Assembly: GCF_900129875.1 (NCBI RefSeq)
Contig: NZ_FQXC01000001.1
Coordinates: 124,001-188,000, forward strand
Reading direction: 5' to 3'
Source of the DNA: Marivita hallyeonensis
GTDB taxonomy: Bacteria; Pseudomonadota; Alphaproteobacteria; Rhodobacterales; Rhodobacteraceae
Length of the DNA stretch: 64,000 bases
Shown here one piece after another: positions 45,330-53,481 of this stretch (positions are counted from its first letter, which is position 1; each line of letters opens with the position of its first letter). The notes beneath the pieces were generated by a model, which was not told the origin of the DNA, did not search any database, and saw only the letters and a program-made list of their open reading frames with translations. The position numbers and the translations under genes were made by a program.

Positions 45330-46470
45330 GAATGGTCACCTGATTGTTGCGCACGGTTGCGACGGCGAGGCCGCGTTCATTGGTTCCGTCGGGACGGATG
45401 CGGAAGATACCGGTTGCGCCCTGAAAGCCGGAGCCCTGGGTCAGCGCGCGTCCGGAGAGGGCGTCCGAGCGGCCCTGACGGATCAGGGATCCGATCGCGT
45501 TAATGCCGTCAAAGGCAAGCCCGGCGAGCGGGTGCGGGTCCGCATTGAACTGGGCGCGGTAGCGGCTTTCGAATGCATTGGTGGACCCCCGGTCTGTCAG
45601 CGTGAAGTAGCCCCCCTGGGCCCCTGCCATCGACAGGATCTGCGGTGGCACGTCCCATCGGGCGAGGCCCATATATTGCGTGGTGGCCGGGTCGACACCT
45701 GCTGCCGGGAGCAAATCGAGAAACATCGGCAGCGCGCCGGCTGCGGTGGAGGTCAGGAACAGCGAATCCGCGCCGGAGGAAGACACCGCATCGCGGATGC
45801 GGGGAACGGCGGACGTTACGCCTTCTTGCGAGAAGGGGAAGGACTGAATGGATGCCACGCGGACACCGCTGGAGGCGGCTGCGGTCTGAATGGCGGCCTT
45901 GCCGAATTCGCCCTCGACGTTTTGCGGGTGGACGATCACGACCGAGTCGGTGCCCTGACGCGCGGCATAGCGGAGAAGTCGGTTCGCCGTGTTCTGGAAG
46001 GTCGGTCCCAGGATAAAGACATTGCCGCCCGCGATGCTGGGATTGTTCGAGAAGGACAGCACATTGACGCCATTGTCCGCCACGGCCACGCCGGCGGCAT
46101 TGGACGCTTCGCCACGGAGTGGGCCGAGGATGATCTTGGCTCCTTCGGCCACCGCAGTCTCGGCCTGGGCTGCGGCGCGCTGCGGGTTCCCGGCGGTGTC
46201 GTAGACGCGCAGGTCTATCTGCACGCCGTCGAGCGAGGCAATGGCCAGCCGCGCCGCGTTTTCGAGACTGCGCGCAACGCTGCCCGCGCTGCTGTCGCTG
46301 CGCGGCACCAGAAGGGCGACCGGAACCGGCGCGCTGGTGTTCACGCGCGGACCGTCGCTGCCGCCAGCGCTTGTCATCATGGCCGGGTCGCAGGCCGCCA
46401 GACCCATGAAGGCGGCGACCGCCGCGGCTTTGCGCAACAGCTTGCGGCGGATGGATAAAACAGCCAACAT
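45289..46470 (-). CDS. LpoA-like lipoprotein (penicillin-binding-protein activator family)
   Basis: A 393-residue lipoprotein: signal MLAVLSIRRKLLRKAAAVAAFMG, then the lipobox GLAAC. The mature part is a type I periplasmic-binding fold as in Leu/Ile/Val receptors (VALLVPRSDSSAGSVARSLENAARLA, ILGPLRGEASNAAGVAVAD) and corresponds to the C-domain of LpoA, which activates PBP1a in gammaproteobacteria. Whether it does so here is not known. The ATG at 46470 has AGGGAG well spaced upstream; a GTG at 46479 is too close. Divergent from rsmI. Confidence 0.85.
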   Translation of the reverse strand: MLAVLSIRRKLLRKAAAVAAFMGLAACDPAMMTSAGGSDGPRVNTSAPVPVALLVPRSDSSAGSVARSLENAARLAIASLDGVQIDLRVYDTAGNPQRAAAQAETAVAEGAKIILGPLRGEASNAAGVAVADNGVNVLSFSNNPSIAGGNVFILGPTFQNTANRLLRYAARQGTDSVVIVHPQNVEGEFGKAAIQTAAASSGVRVASIQSFPFSQEGVTSAVPRIRDAVSSSGADSLFLTSTAAGALPMFLDLLPAAGVDPATTQYMGLARWDVPPQILSMAGAQGGYFTLTDRGSTNAFESRYRAQFNADPHPLAGLAFDGINAIGSLIRQGRSDALSGRALTQGSGFQGATGIFRIRPDGTNERGLAVATVRNNQVTILDPAPSGFGGAGF

Positions 46471-46557
46471 GACACACACTCCCTGTACGCCGCACGGGAC
46501 CGCGCACGGCTTTTTGATTGAGCGGGATAATAGACGACGCGAAAGGCGGGTCCAGAC

Positions 46558-47415
46558 ATGAATTGGCAGACACGCGAGATCGCGCCGGGGCTCTACCTCG
46601 TGGCCACGCCCCTGGGCAATGCGCGCGACATCACGTTGCGGGCGCTCGACCTTCTAGCCAGCGCGGATGTGCTGGCGGCAGAGGACACGCGGTCCTTGCG
46701 GCGGTTGCTGGACATCCATGGCGTCGCGTTGGGGGACCGACCCCTTGTGGCCTATCACGACCACAGTGGCGCAAACGTGCGCGCCCGGTTGATGGCGGCG
46801 CTGACCGATGGGAAATCGGTGGTCTACGCGTCGGAGGCCGGGACGCCACTAGTGTCCGACCCCGGCTTCGACCTGGTGCGGGCGGCGCTGGAGGCCGGTG
46901 TCCCCTGCACCACGGCACCCGGGCCGACGGCGGCGATCGCGGGTTTGACGCTGTCCGGACTGCCGTCCGACCGGTTCCTTTTCGCCGGGTTTCTGCCGAA
47001 CGCGTCCGGCAAGCGGAAAAAAGCGTTGGCGGAATTGGCGGACGTGCCCGCCACGCTGATCTTCTACGAATCTCCCAAGCGATTGGGCGCGATGCTGCGC
47101 GACGCGGCCGAGGTTCTGGGCGCGGAGCGGGACGCGGTGGTGTGCCGGGAGTTAACCAAGAAGTTCGAAGAACGTTGTGCGGGGAGCTTGGCCGATTTAT
47201 CCCTACGCTACGGCACGGAGACGCCGAAGGGCGAAATCGTTGTGTTGATTGACCGGGGCGAAGGTGCCGTTGCGGATCAGGCCGATATCGATGCGGCATT
47301 GAGAGCGGCCTTGGACCATATGTCGGTCAAGGATGCGGCGCGCGACATTGCCACAAAATTCGGGGTGCCCCGGCGCGAAGCGTATCAAAGGGCGATGGCG
47401 TTAGATGAATCTTAG
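46558..47415 (+). CDS. rsmI: 16S rRNA (cytidine1402-2'-O)-methyltransferase
   Basis: A 285-residue tetrapyrrole-methylase-fold enzyme that methylates the 2'-OH of C1402 in 16S rRNA. YLVATPLGNARDITLRAL at the N-terminus, AAEDTRSLRRLL, and SEAGTPLVSDPGFDLV with APGPTAAIAGLTLSGLP are family-defining. First of the run rsmI-yraN-gshB on the plus strand. Confidence 0.95.
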   Translation: MNWQTREIAPGLYLVATPLGNARDITLRALDLLASADVLAAEDTRSLRRLLDIHGVALGDRPLVAYHDHSGANVRARLMAALTDGKSVVYASEAGTPLVSDPGFDLVRAALEAGVPCTTAPGPTAAIAGLTLSGLPSDRFLFAGFLPNASGKRKKALAELADVPATLIFYESPKRLGAMLRDAAEVLGAERDAVVCRELTKKFEERCAGSLADLSLRYGTETPKGEIVVLIDRGEGAVADQADIDAALRAALDHMSVKDAARDIATKFGVPRREAYQRAMALDES

Positions 47416-47452
47416 GTGACTTGGCTTAGGGTGATTCTCGGAGAGGGTTTAC

Positions 47453-47908
47453 ATGCCATTCGATTTTCATCCTGACGCGGTTCAAGGTGTCCAGCTTGCC
47501 TTTGATTTCGACGCAGCTCCGGTCTGCGTCGCGCCTTTTGCGCCAAAGGCACCGCGACGGCAGACGAACTATCACGCCGGTCTGACGGCGGAAGGGCTTG
47601 TCGAGCGGTATTATGCCAGACGCGGCGCACGGCTATTGCACAGCCGGTGGCGCGGTCCGGGTGGCGAAATCGACCTGATCCTGGGCGAAGGCGACCGCGT
47701 CGTGTTTGTCGAAGTCAAGAAAAGCAAAACCCACGCGCGTGCAGTGCAGCGTGTGTCGGCCCGCCAGATGCAGCGTATCCAGGCCTCTGCCGAAGCCTAT
47801 CTCGATCGCTGTCCCAAGGGCTCCTTGACAGAGGTGCGGATCGACGTGGCGCTTGTGGATGGCCAGGGGGTGGTCCGCACGATCGAAAATGCACCCCTCG
47901 CGGCCTGA
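47453..47908 (+). CDS. UPF0102 (YraN) family nuclease-like protein
   Basis: A 151-residue protein with a restriction-endonuclease-like fold: GGEIDLILGEGDRVVFVEVKKS contains the E/D-(x)n-E-x-K residues. About 40 extra residues precede the usual domain start (GLTAEGLVERYYARRGARLL). A DNA or Holliday-junction role is often suggested but not proven. It sits 37 bp after rsmI, its usual neighbour. Confidence 0.9.
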   Translation: MPFDFHPDAVQGVQLAFDFDAAPVCVAPFAPKAPRRQTNYHAGLTAEGLVERYYARRGARLLHSRWRGPGGEIDLILGEGDRVVFVEVKKSKTHARAVQRVSARQMQRIQASAEAYLDRCPKGSLTEVRIDVALVDGQGVVRTIENAPLAA

Positions 47909-47974
47909 CGTCGGACCCTTGCGCGTCCAGCGCCCTTCGGCCATTACCGGCGGAGATCACGCAAGGGGCACACC

Positions 47975-48907
47975 ATGAAAATCGCGTTTCAAATGGACCC
48001 AATCCAGTCGGTGGATATCAATGCCGACAGCAGCTTTCGGCTGGCCGAGGAAGCCCAGGCGCGCGGGCATTCCCTGTTTTTCTACGGGCCCGACCATCTG
48101 TGCTATGATGAAGGTCGCGTCCTGGCGCGAGGGGCGGACTTCACGGTCCAGCGCAAGCAGGGCGACCATGTGCATCTGGGGGAGCAAAAGCAGGTCGACC
48201 TGGCAGAGTTCGACGTGGTCTGGCTGCGTCAGGATCCCCCGTTTGACATGCATTACATCACGTCGACGCATCTGCTGGACCGGCTGGCGGGTAAGGCGCT
48301 TGTCGTGAACGATCCGTTCTGGGTGCGGAATTATCCGGAGAAGCTTCTGGTTCTCGATTTCCCGGACCTGACGCCGCCTACGATGATTGCGCGGGATCTG
48401 GACACGATCAAATCGTTCAAGGCGCGCTACGGCGATGTGATCCTGAAGCCGCTCTATGGCAATGGTGGCGCCGGGGTGTTTCGTCTCGACGAAAACGACC
48501 GCAACCTGACCTCGCTGCACGAGCTGTTCACCGGGTTTTCGCGGGAGCCCTTGATTGTGCAAAAGTTCCTGCCCGACGTGTCGAACGGCGACAAGCGGGT
48601 GATCCTCGTCGATGGCGACCCGGTGGGTGCGATCAACCGCGTGCCGGCTGCCGGGGAGACGCGGTCGAACATGCATGTGGGCGGGCGCCCCGAGAAGATC
48701 GGATTGTCGGAGCGCGATCTGGAGATTTGTGCGCGGATCGGGCCGCTCCTGAAGGAGAAGGGGCAGGTGTTTGTCGGGATCGACGTGATCGGCGACTACC
48801 TGACCGAGATCAATGTGACCTCGCCCACGGGGATTCAAGAGCTTGAGCGGTTCGACGGGATCAACGTGGCCGAGAAAATCTGGCTGGCGATTGAAGCGAA
48901 GCTGTAA
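47975..48907 (+). CDS. gshB: Glutathione synthetase
   Basis: ATP-grasp ligase joining gamma-glutamylcysteine and glycine, the last step of glutathione synthesis. It is 310 residues. It begins [19 protein letters not shown] and has [28 protein letters not shown] (ATP-grasp loop) and [19 protein letters not shown], all as in E. coli GshB. Supplies the substrate for the two GSTs and perhaps the GFA protein in this window. Confidence 0.96.
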   Translation: MKIAFQMDPIQSVDINADSSFRLAEEAQARGHSLFFYGPDHLCYDEGRVLARGADFTVQRKQGDHVHLGEQKQVDLAEFDVVWLRQDPPFDMHYITSTHLLDRLAGKALVVNDPFWVRNYPEKLLVLDFPDLTPPTMIARDLDTIKSFKARYGDVILKPLYGNGGAGVFRLDENDRNLTSLHELFTGFSREPLIVQKFLPDVSNGDKRVILVDGDPVGAINRVPAAGETRSNMHVGGRPEKIGLSERDLEICARIGPLLKEKGQVFVGIDVIGDYLTEINVTSPTGIQELERFDGINVAEKIWLAIEAKL

Positions 48908-48946
48908 CCGGTTTTTCGAACGCGTGTGCTTTGAGTAGCCGGCCGA

Positions 48947-49029
48947 CCCGCGCCGTGCGGCGCGGGGTACCCGTGCGAGGCACGGGAGACACTCCGGTGA
49001 CGGAGTGTTGGAAACGCGGGGACGCGTTT
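48947..49029. terminator. Four tandem hairpins between gshB and comM
   Basis: Four perfect stem-loops with 2-3 base spacers: CCCGCGCC-GTGC-GGCGCGGG (48947-48966), CCCGTGC-GAG-GCACGGG (48970-48986), ACACTCCG-GTGA-CGGAGTGT (48989-49008) and AAACGCG-GGGA-CGCGTTT (49012-49029). Two loops (GTGA, GGGA) are GNRA-type on the plus strand. They lie between two convergent genes, so a termination or 3'-end role is likeliest; a small structured RNA is possible. Confidence 0.65.
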
Positions 49030-49045
49030 TCGGCGCTGGAGGTCA

Positions 49046-50557
49046 TCAGGTTGCACTCTTGGGCAAGCGGTAGCTCAGCGCTTCGGCGACGTGATCGCGG
49101 GTCAATGTCTCGGCCGCGTCGAGATCGGCGATGGTGCGCGCCACGCGCAGGACGCGGTGATAGCCGCGGGCGGATAGGCCGAACCGGTCGGCGGCCTGCG
49201 TGATCAGCGCCCGGGCCGGTTCGCCGAGGGCGACGGTTTGGTCAAGCAGCGCGCCCTCGAGATCGGCATTTTGCCACATCTCGGGCTGATCCTTGAACCG
49301 CTCGGCCTGAATGTTTCGCGCGTTTGCAACACGCGCGGCAATGTCCGCGCTGGTGGCTCCGGAACTTGGCAGGTCGAGATCGCGGAAGGCGACCGGGGGG
49401 ACGTCGACGCGCAGGTCGAAGCGGTCCATAAGCGGGCCTGAAATCCGGCCCATATAGTCTTCCCCGCAGACAGGCGCGCGGGAACAGGCGCGGGCGGGGT
49501 CGCTGAGATATCCGCATTTGCACGGGTTGGCGGCGGCGACCAGCATGAAGCGGCAGGGGTATTTTACGTGTGCATTGGCACGCGCGACCATGACCTCGCC
49601 CGTTTCGATCGGCTGGCGCAGCGTTTCGAGCACGGTGCGGGGAAACTCCGGGAATTCGTCCATGAAAAGGACACCGTTATGTGCCAGGCTGATCTCGCCC
49701 GGTTTGGCGGTGCGCCCGCCACCGACGATGGCCGCCATCGACGCGGTGTGGTGCGGTTCCCGAAACGGGCGGTGGCGCGAGATGCCTCCGGCCTCGATCA
49801 GGCCAGAGAGCGAATGCACCATCGAAGTTTCCAGCGCTTCGGCCGGGGTGAGCGGCGGCAGGATGCCGGGCAGGCGCGCGGCGAGCATGGATTTGCCGGA
49901 CCCGGGCGTGCCCACCATCAGGACGTGATGTCGTCCGGCGGCGGCGATTTCGAGAGCGCGCTTGGCGCGTTCCTGCCCCTTCACGTCGCGCATATCGCTG
50001 GTGACGGTTCCTTGCGTGACCTCGCCAGGTTCGCAGGGGGGCAGCGGGGTCCGGCCGGTCATGTGTTGGATCACGTCAAGCAGGCCCTTCGCCCCGATCA
50101 CCTCGCAACCGCCGACCCATGCGGCTTCGGCGCCGGAGGCGGACGGGCAGACCAGCGTTCGGTTCTCGGCGGCGGCGGCCATGGCGGCGGGCAGTGCGCC
50201 GATCACCGGGACGAGGTCACCGTCGAGTGACAATTCCCCCAACGCGACAGATTGGGCGACCGCGTCCTTAGGCAGGATTTCCAGCTCGGCCAGCAGGGCC
50301 AGGGCAATGGGCAGGTCGAAATGCGACCCTTCCTTGGGCAGATCGGCGGGGGAGAGGTTCACAGTGATCCGTTTCGACGGCAGCGCGATGTGGAGCGTGG
50401 AGAGCGCGCCGCGTACCCGGTCGCGGGACTCGGAGACCGCCTTGTCGGGAAGACCGACGACCGAAAAGGCGGGCATGCCGGGGGTCACGGCGCATTGGGC
50501 TTCGACCATGCGGGCATCGACGCCTTCGAAGGCGACCGTGTAGGCGTGCGCGACCAT
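49046..50557 (-). CDS. comM: ComM/YifB-type Mg-chelatase-like AAA+ ATPase
   Basis: A 503-residue hexameric helicase family member that extends branch migration during natural transformation. N-terminal Lon-like domain (GLPDKAVSESRDRVRGAL, LSPADLPKEGSHFDLPIALA), Walker A GTPGSGKSMLA, Walker B GVLFMDEFPEF, and a Cys-rich stretch (NPCKCGYLSDPARACSRAPVC) as in YifB. The C-terminal MCM-lid-like domain ends ADLDAAETLTRDHVAEALSYR. Flanked by hairpins on both sides. Confidence 0.93.
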   Translation of the reverse strand: MVAHAYTVAFEGVDARMVEAQCAVTPGMPAFSVVGLPDKAVSESRDRVRGALSTLHIALPSKRITVNLSPADLPKEGSHFDLPIALALLAELEILPKDAVAQSVALGELSLDGDLVPVIGALPAAMAAAAENRTLVCPSASGAEAAWVGGCEVIGAKGLLDVIQHMTGRTPLPPCEPGEVTQGTVTSDMRDVKGQERAKRALEIAAAGRHHVLMVGTPGSGKSMLAARLPGILPPLTPAEALETSMVHSLSGLIEAGGISRHRPFREPHHTASMAAIVGGGRTAKPGEISLAHNGVLFMDEFPEFPRTVLETLRQPIETGEVMVARANAHVKYPCRFMLVAAANPCKCGYLSDPARACSRAPVCGEDYMGRISGPLMDRFDLRVDVPPVAFRDLDLPSSGATSADIAARVANARNIQAERFKDQPEMWQNADLEGALLDQTVALGEPARALITQAADRFGLSARGYHRVLRVARTIADLDAAETLTRDHVAEALSYRLPKSAT

Positions 50558-50624
50558 CGGCGTTGTCCTTGTTCGGCCCAGAGCTTTGGGCCGTCAAGGT
50601 TGCCAAATGGTTAACGACGGTGGG

Positions 50625-50669
50625 CACCCGTTTTGGGAAAACGGGTGCAAGCTCCTGCGCAGGAGCTTG
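50625..50669. terminator. Two adjacent hairpins downstream of GST-YHS gene
   Basis: An 11-bp stem GCACCCGTTTT / AAAACGGGTGC with a GGG loop (50625-50649), directly followed by a perfect 20-bp palindrome AAGCTCCTGC/GCAGGAGCTT (50650-50669), 3 bp after the GST stop. Likely end of that transcript, in front of comM. Confidence 0.6.
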
Positions 50670-50672
50670 GCG

Positions 50673-51548
50673 CTAGGACCCGCGCGCCATCTCCATGAAG
50701 GCGGGCCAGGCCTCGGGGTCTTCGACTGTTTCGTCGCGACAAAGCTGGTTTTCGAACCCGAAAACGCGCCCGTCGAATTCGAGGAAGAACTGCACCGGAC
50801 CGCCGGTGAACGGGCAAGTCGTGTTGACGGACGGCCCGCTCTCGACCGCTTTCGCCGGAAGCGGTGTCGGGCCGGGCCAGGGTTTCGTGGCAAACGGTTT
50901 GGCGTACCAGGGCAGGGTGTCACCGGTGACGAGGCCCATCGTGCGCCACTGTCGGAAGAATGTGTTGGCCAGATGCGTGTCGACATAGGCCTGAGCGATA
51001 TCGGACAGCTGCGCATCGTATCCGGCAAACCGCGCTGCAACGGGTGCGAACATGATATCCGCAATGGAATAGGCGCCGAGCAGCCACGGGCCATCTTCGT
51101 GATAGAGACCGCGCGCATGTGACCAGATCGTGTCGATGCGCGCGATATCGGTCAGCGTGTCGTCGGACAATGCCGGCGCGTCATAGGCGGTGCGCAGGTT
51201 CATCGGGCATTCGTTGCGCAGCGCGCCGTAGCTTGAGTGCATTTCTGCGGCAAGCGACCGGCCGAGCGCGCGTTTGGCCGGATCCTTTGGCCAGAGACCG
51301 CCGTCAGGAAAGCGGTCGTTCAGCTCTTCTGCCATCGCAAGCGAATCCCAGACCACGCTGCCTTCGGGTGTGCGCATGGTGGGCACTGTGCGTGCCGGGG
51401 CAACGTCTTTCATTTGTTCCGCGACGCCTACGGAATTGAAGTCGATCAGGTGTATCTTGGGTTTGACGCCGAGCTGCTTGAACAGGAGCCAGCCGCGAAG
51501 CGACCAGCTTGAGTAGGCGTAGTCGCCGATGAAGAGATCGTAGGTCAT
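50673..51548 (-). CDS. Glutathione S-transferase with degenerate YHS-like C-terminal domain
   Basis: A 291-residue protein. Residues 1-80 are the thioredoxin-like GST domain (YAYSSWSLRGWLLFKQLG, ARTVPTMRTPEGSVVWDSLA), and 85-210 the helical domain (YSIADIMFAPVAARF). After a Pro-rich linker, residues 244-285 read CPFTGGPVQFFLEFDGRV then GFENQLCRDETVEDPEAW, which follows the YHS metal-binding pattern but keeps only two of four cysteines (C245, C270). The ATG at 51548 starts the GST domain; the longer frame lies in the rpoH promoter region. Divergent from rpoH. Confidence 0.83.
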   Translation of the reverse strand: MTYDLFIGDYAYSSWSLRGWLLFKQLGVKPKIHLIDFNSVGVAEQMKDVAPARTVPTMRTPEGSVVWDSLAMAEELNDRFPDGGLWPKDPAKRALGRSLAAEMHSSYGALRNECPMNLRTAYDAPALSDDTLTDIARIDTIWSHARGLYHEDGPWLLGAYSIADIMFAPVAARFAGYDAQLSDIAQAYVDTHLANTFFRQWRTMGLVTGDTLPWYAKPFATKPWPGPTPLPAKAVESGPSVNTTCPFTGGPVQFFLEFDGRVFGFENQLCRDETVEDPEAWPAFMEMARGS

Positions 51549-51701
51549 GGCGCGTCGCCCTTTTTTCCTGATGTCGTTTCCGCGCAGAGTATCGCGTGTT
51601 TTTTCCGTGTCCCAATTGTGATTTGTGCGCCAGTCCATCACGCAGAGCGAACGATCTGATCGTATTTTTTGTGCGGATGAAAACTTTTTTCGTCTCGTGC
51701 G

Positions 51702-51730
51702 TGATCTAAAAGTGCACGTCGCGCGTATGT
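51702..51730 (+). promoter_or_regulatory. Possible RpoE-type promoter of rpoH
   Basis: TGATCT (51702-51707), 18 bases, TATGT. This resembles the ECF sigma RpoE promoters of Rhodobacter (TGATC with an 18-base spacer) that drive rpoHII during singlet-oxygen stress. It would place transcription start about 25-30 bases before the ATG. By-eye match only. Confidence 0.3.
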
Positions 51731-51762
51731 CTGTACGAGGGAAGACCTGAAAGGGGGCGACA

Positions 51763-52641
51763 ATGGCACTGGACTCGTTCAACGACCAAACCCTGTCACG
51801 CCGCGCGATGAAAGCAGAACTGCTGGATGCGGAGACGGAACTTCAACTTGCATATGCGTGGCGCGACCAGCGCGATGAGGTGGCGCTGCACCGCCTGATT
51901 ACCGCTTATATGCGATTGGCGATTTCGATGGCCTCCAAGTTCAAACGGTACGGCGCACCGATGAACGATCTGATCCAGGAAGCCGGCCTCGGCCTCATGA
52001 AAGCCGCTGACAAGTTCGACCCCGATCGTGGTGTGCGGTTCTCTACCTACGCGGTCTGGTGGATCAAGGCCTCCATTCAGGACTACGTGATGCGCAACTG
52101 GTCGATCGTGCGCACCGGGTCCACGTCTTCCCAGAAATCCCTCTTCTTCAATATGCGTCGTGTTCAGGCCCGGCTCGAGCGTGAAGCTGCGGCGGAAGGC
52201 AAGACACTGGAAGGGCACGAAATGCGCCGCCTGATCTCGGAAGAGATCGGTGTGCCGCTGCATGACGTGGAGATGATGGAAGGACGTTTGTCCGGCTCTG
52301 ACTATTCGCTGAATGCGACGCAATCGACCGAGGATGAAGGGCGCGAGTGGATCGATGCGCTGGAAGACGACAGCGCGCAGGCGGAAGAGACCGTTGAAGA
52401 GGATCTGGACCTCGCTCAGCTGCGGCAGTGGCTGATGATGGCGATGAACCAGTTGAACGAGCGTGAGCGGTTCATCGTGCGCGAGCGCAAGCTGCGTGAG
52501 GATGCGCGCACTCTGGAGAGCCTTGGCAATGAGCTGGGTCTGTCGAAAGAGCGTGTGCGTCAGCTTGAGGCGGCGGCATTTGCCAAGATCCGCAAGTCGC
52601 TTGAAGCGCAGAGCCCAGAGGTGCATCACTTCCTGCGATGA
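51763..52641 (+). CDS. rpoH: Heat-shock/stress sigma factor RpoH, likely RpoHII type
   Basis: A 292-residue sigma-32 family factor. Region 2: LITAYMRLAISMASKFKRYGA and FDPDRGVRFSTYAVWWIKASIQDYVMRNWSIV region; the RpoH box area is QKSLFFNMRRVQARL; region 4: DARTLESLGNELGLSKERVRQLEAAA. Rhodobacterales have two paralogues, and the sequence reads more like RpoHII, which works in photooxidative stress with RpoE; this is from memory. AGGGGGCG precedes the ATG. The stop overlaps the ChaN gene (ATGA). Confidence 0.9.
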   Translation: MALDSFNDQTLSRRAMKAELLDAETELQLAYAWRDQRDEVALHRLITAYMRLAISMASKFKRYGAPMNDLIQEAGLGLMKAADKFDPDRGVRFSTYAVWWIKASIQDYVMRNWSIVRTGSTSSQKSLFFNMRRVQARLEREAAAEGKTLEGHEMRRLISEEIGVPLHDVEMMEGRLSGSDYSLNATQSTEDEGREWIDALEDDSAQAEETVEEDLDLAQLRQWLMMAMNQLNERERFIVRERKLREDARTLESLGNELGLSKERVRQLEAAAFAKIRKSLEAQSPEVHHFLR

Positions 52642-53423
52642 GATCACTTCTTTTTTCCCTCACATTTTGTGCCCCCACGGTTGTCGCCGCTGGGGGCATT
52701 TTCGATGGGGCGGATATCGTCTTCTTAGGCGAGTTGCATGACAACCCCGCCCATCACGTTCGGCAGGCAGAGTACGTTGCCGAGATCGCACCCACGGCGG
52801 TTGTGTTCGAGATGCTGACACAGGCGCAGGCCGATCTGGTGACCCCGGCGCTTTTGGCGGACGAGGTGGCATTGGAGGCCGCGCTGGGCTGGAATGACAG
52901 CGGGTGGCCCGATTTCGCGATGTATTACCCGATTTTCGAAGCCGCGTCCGAGGCTGCCTTTTTCGGGGCCGCCGTGCCGCGCGAAGCGGCAATGGCCGCG
53001 ATGCAGGCCGGTGTGGCGGAGGCGTTTCGGGGGGATGCGGCGACGTTCGGGCTAGAGAAGCCCTTGCCGGAGGAGCAGCAGGCGGCTCGGGAAGCGCTGC
53101 AGCTTGCGGCGCATTGTGATGCGATGCCTGCGGATATGCTGCCGGTGATGGTGGACATTCAGCGGTTGCGCGATGCCGAATTGGCGTTCTCTGCGTTGCA
53201 GGCGCTTGACCAATACGGCGCGCCGGTGGTCGTCATCACGGGCAACGGTCATGCGCGGTTGGACTGGGGCGCGCCGGTTTATGTGCAAGCAGCGGCGCCG
53301 GAGGTGCGGATCGCGTCCTTGGGGCAGGGCGAAGAGGGGGCGGGCGCACCGTCGGGAACGTTCGATCATGTCGAGACGTCCGCGCCTGCGGATCGCGGCG
53401 ATCCGTGCGAGGCGTTCCGCTGA
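52638..53423 (+). CDS. ChaN-like haem-binding (Tiki superfamily) exported protein
   Basis: A 261-residue protein with a short signal peptide (MRSLLFSLTFCAPTVVAAGG) and the ChaN domain: DIVFLGELHDNPAHHVRQAEYV at the start and PVVVITGNGHARLDWGAPVY near the end. ChaN of Campylobacter binds haem in iron uptake. The lipobox is absent, so this one is probably soluble in the periplasm. It overlaps rpoH by 4 bp, so it may be stress-induced with it. Confidence 0.87.
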   Translation: MRSLLFSLTFCAPTVVAAGGIFDGADIVFLGELHDNPAHHVRQAEYVAEIAPTAVVFEMLTQAQADLVTPALLADEVALEAALGWNDSGWPDFAMYYPIFEAASEAAFFGAAVPREAAMAAMQAGVAEAFRGDAATFGLEKPLPEEQQAAREALQLAAHCDAMPADMLPVMVDIQRLRDAELAFSALQALDQYGAPVVVITGNGHARLDWGAPVYVQAAAPEVRIASLGQGEEGAGAPSGTFDHVETSAPADRGDPCEAFR

Positions 53424-53481
53424 TTGAGTTTTGCGTGGCCTGCCCGTAACACTGGACGCCGGAACCAGTTGGGACAGCCTC

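Noticed and set aside
48908-49045. CRISPR or tandem repeat array at the hairpin cluster
   Set aside because: The four stem sequences differ from one another, and no repeated unit or spacer pattern exists.
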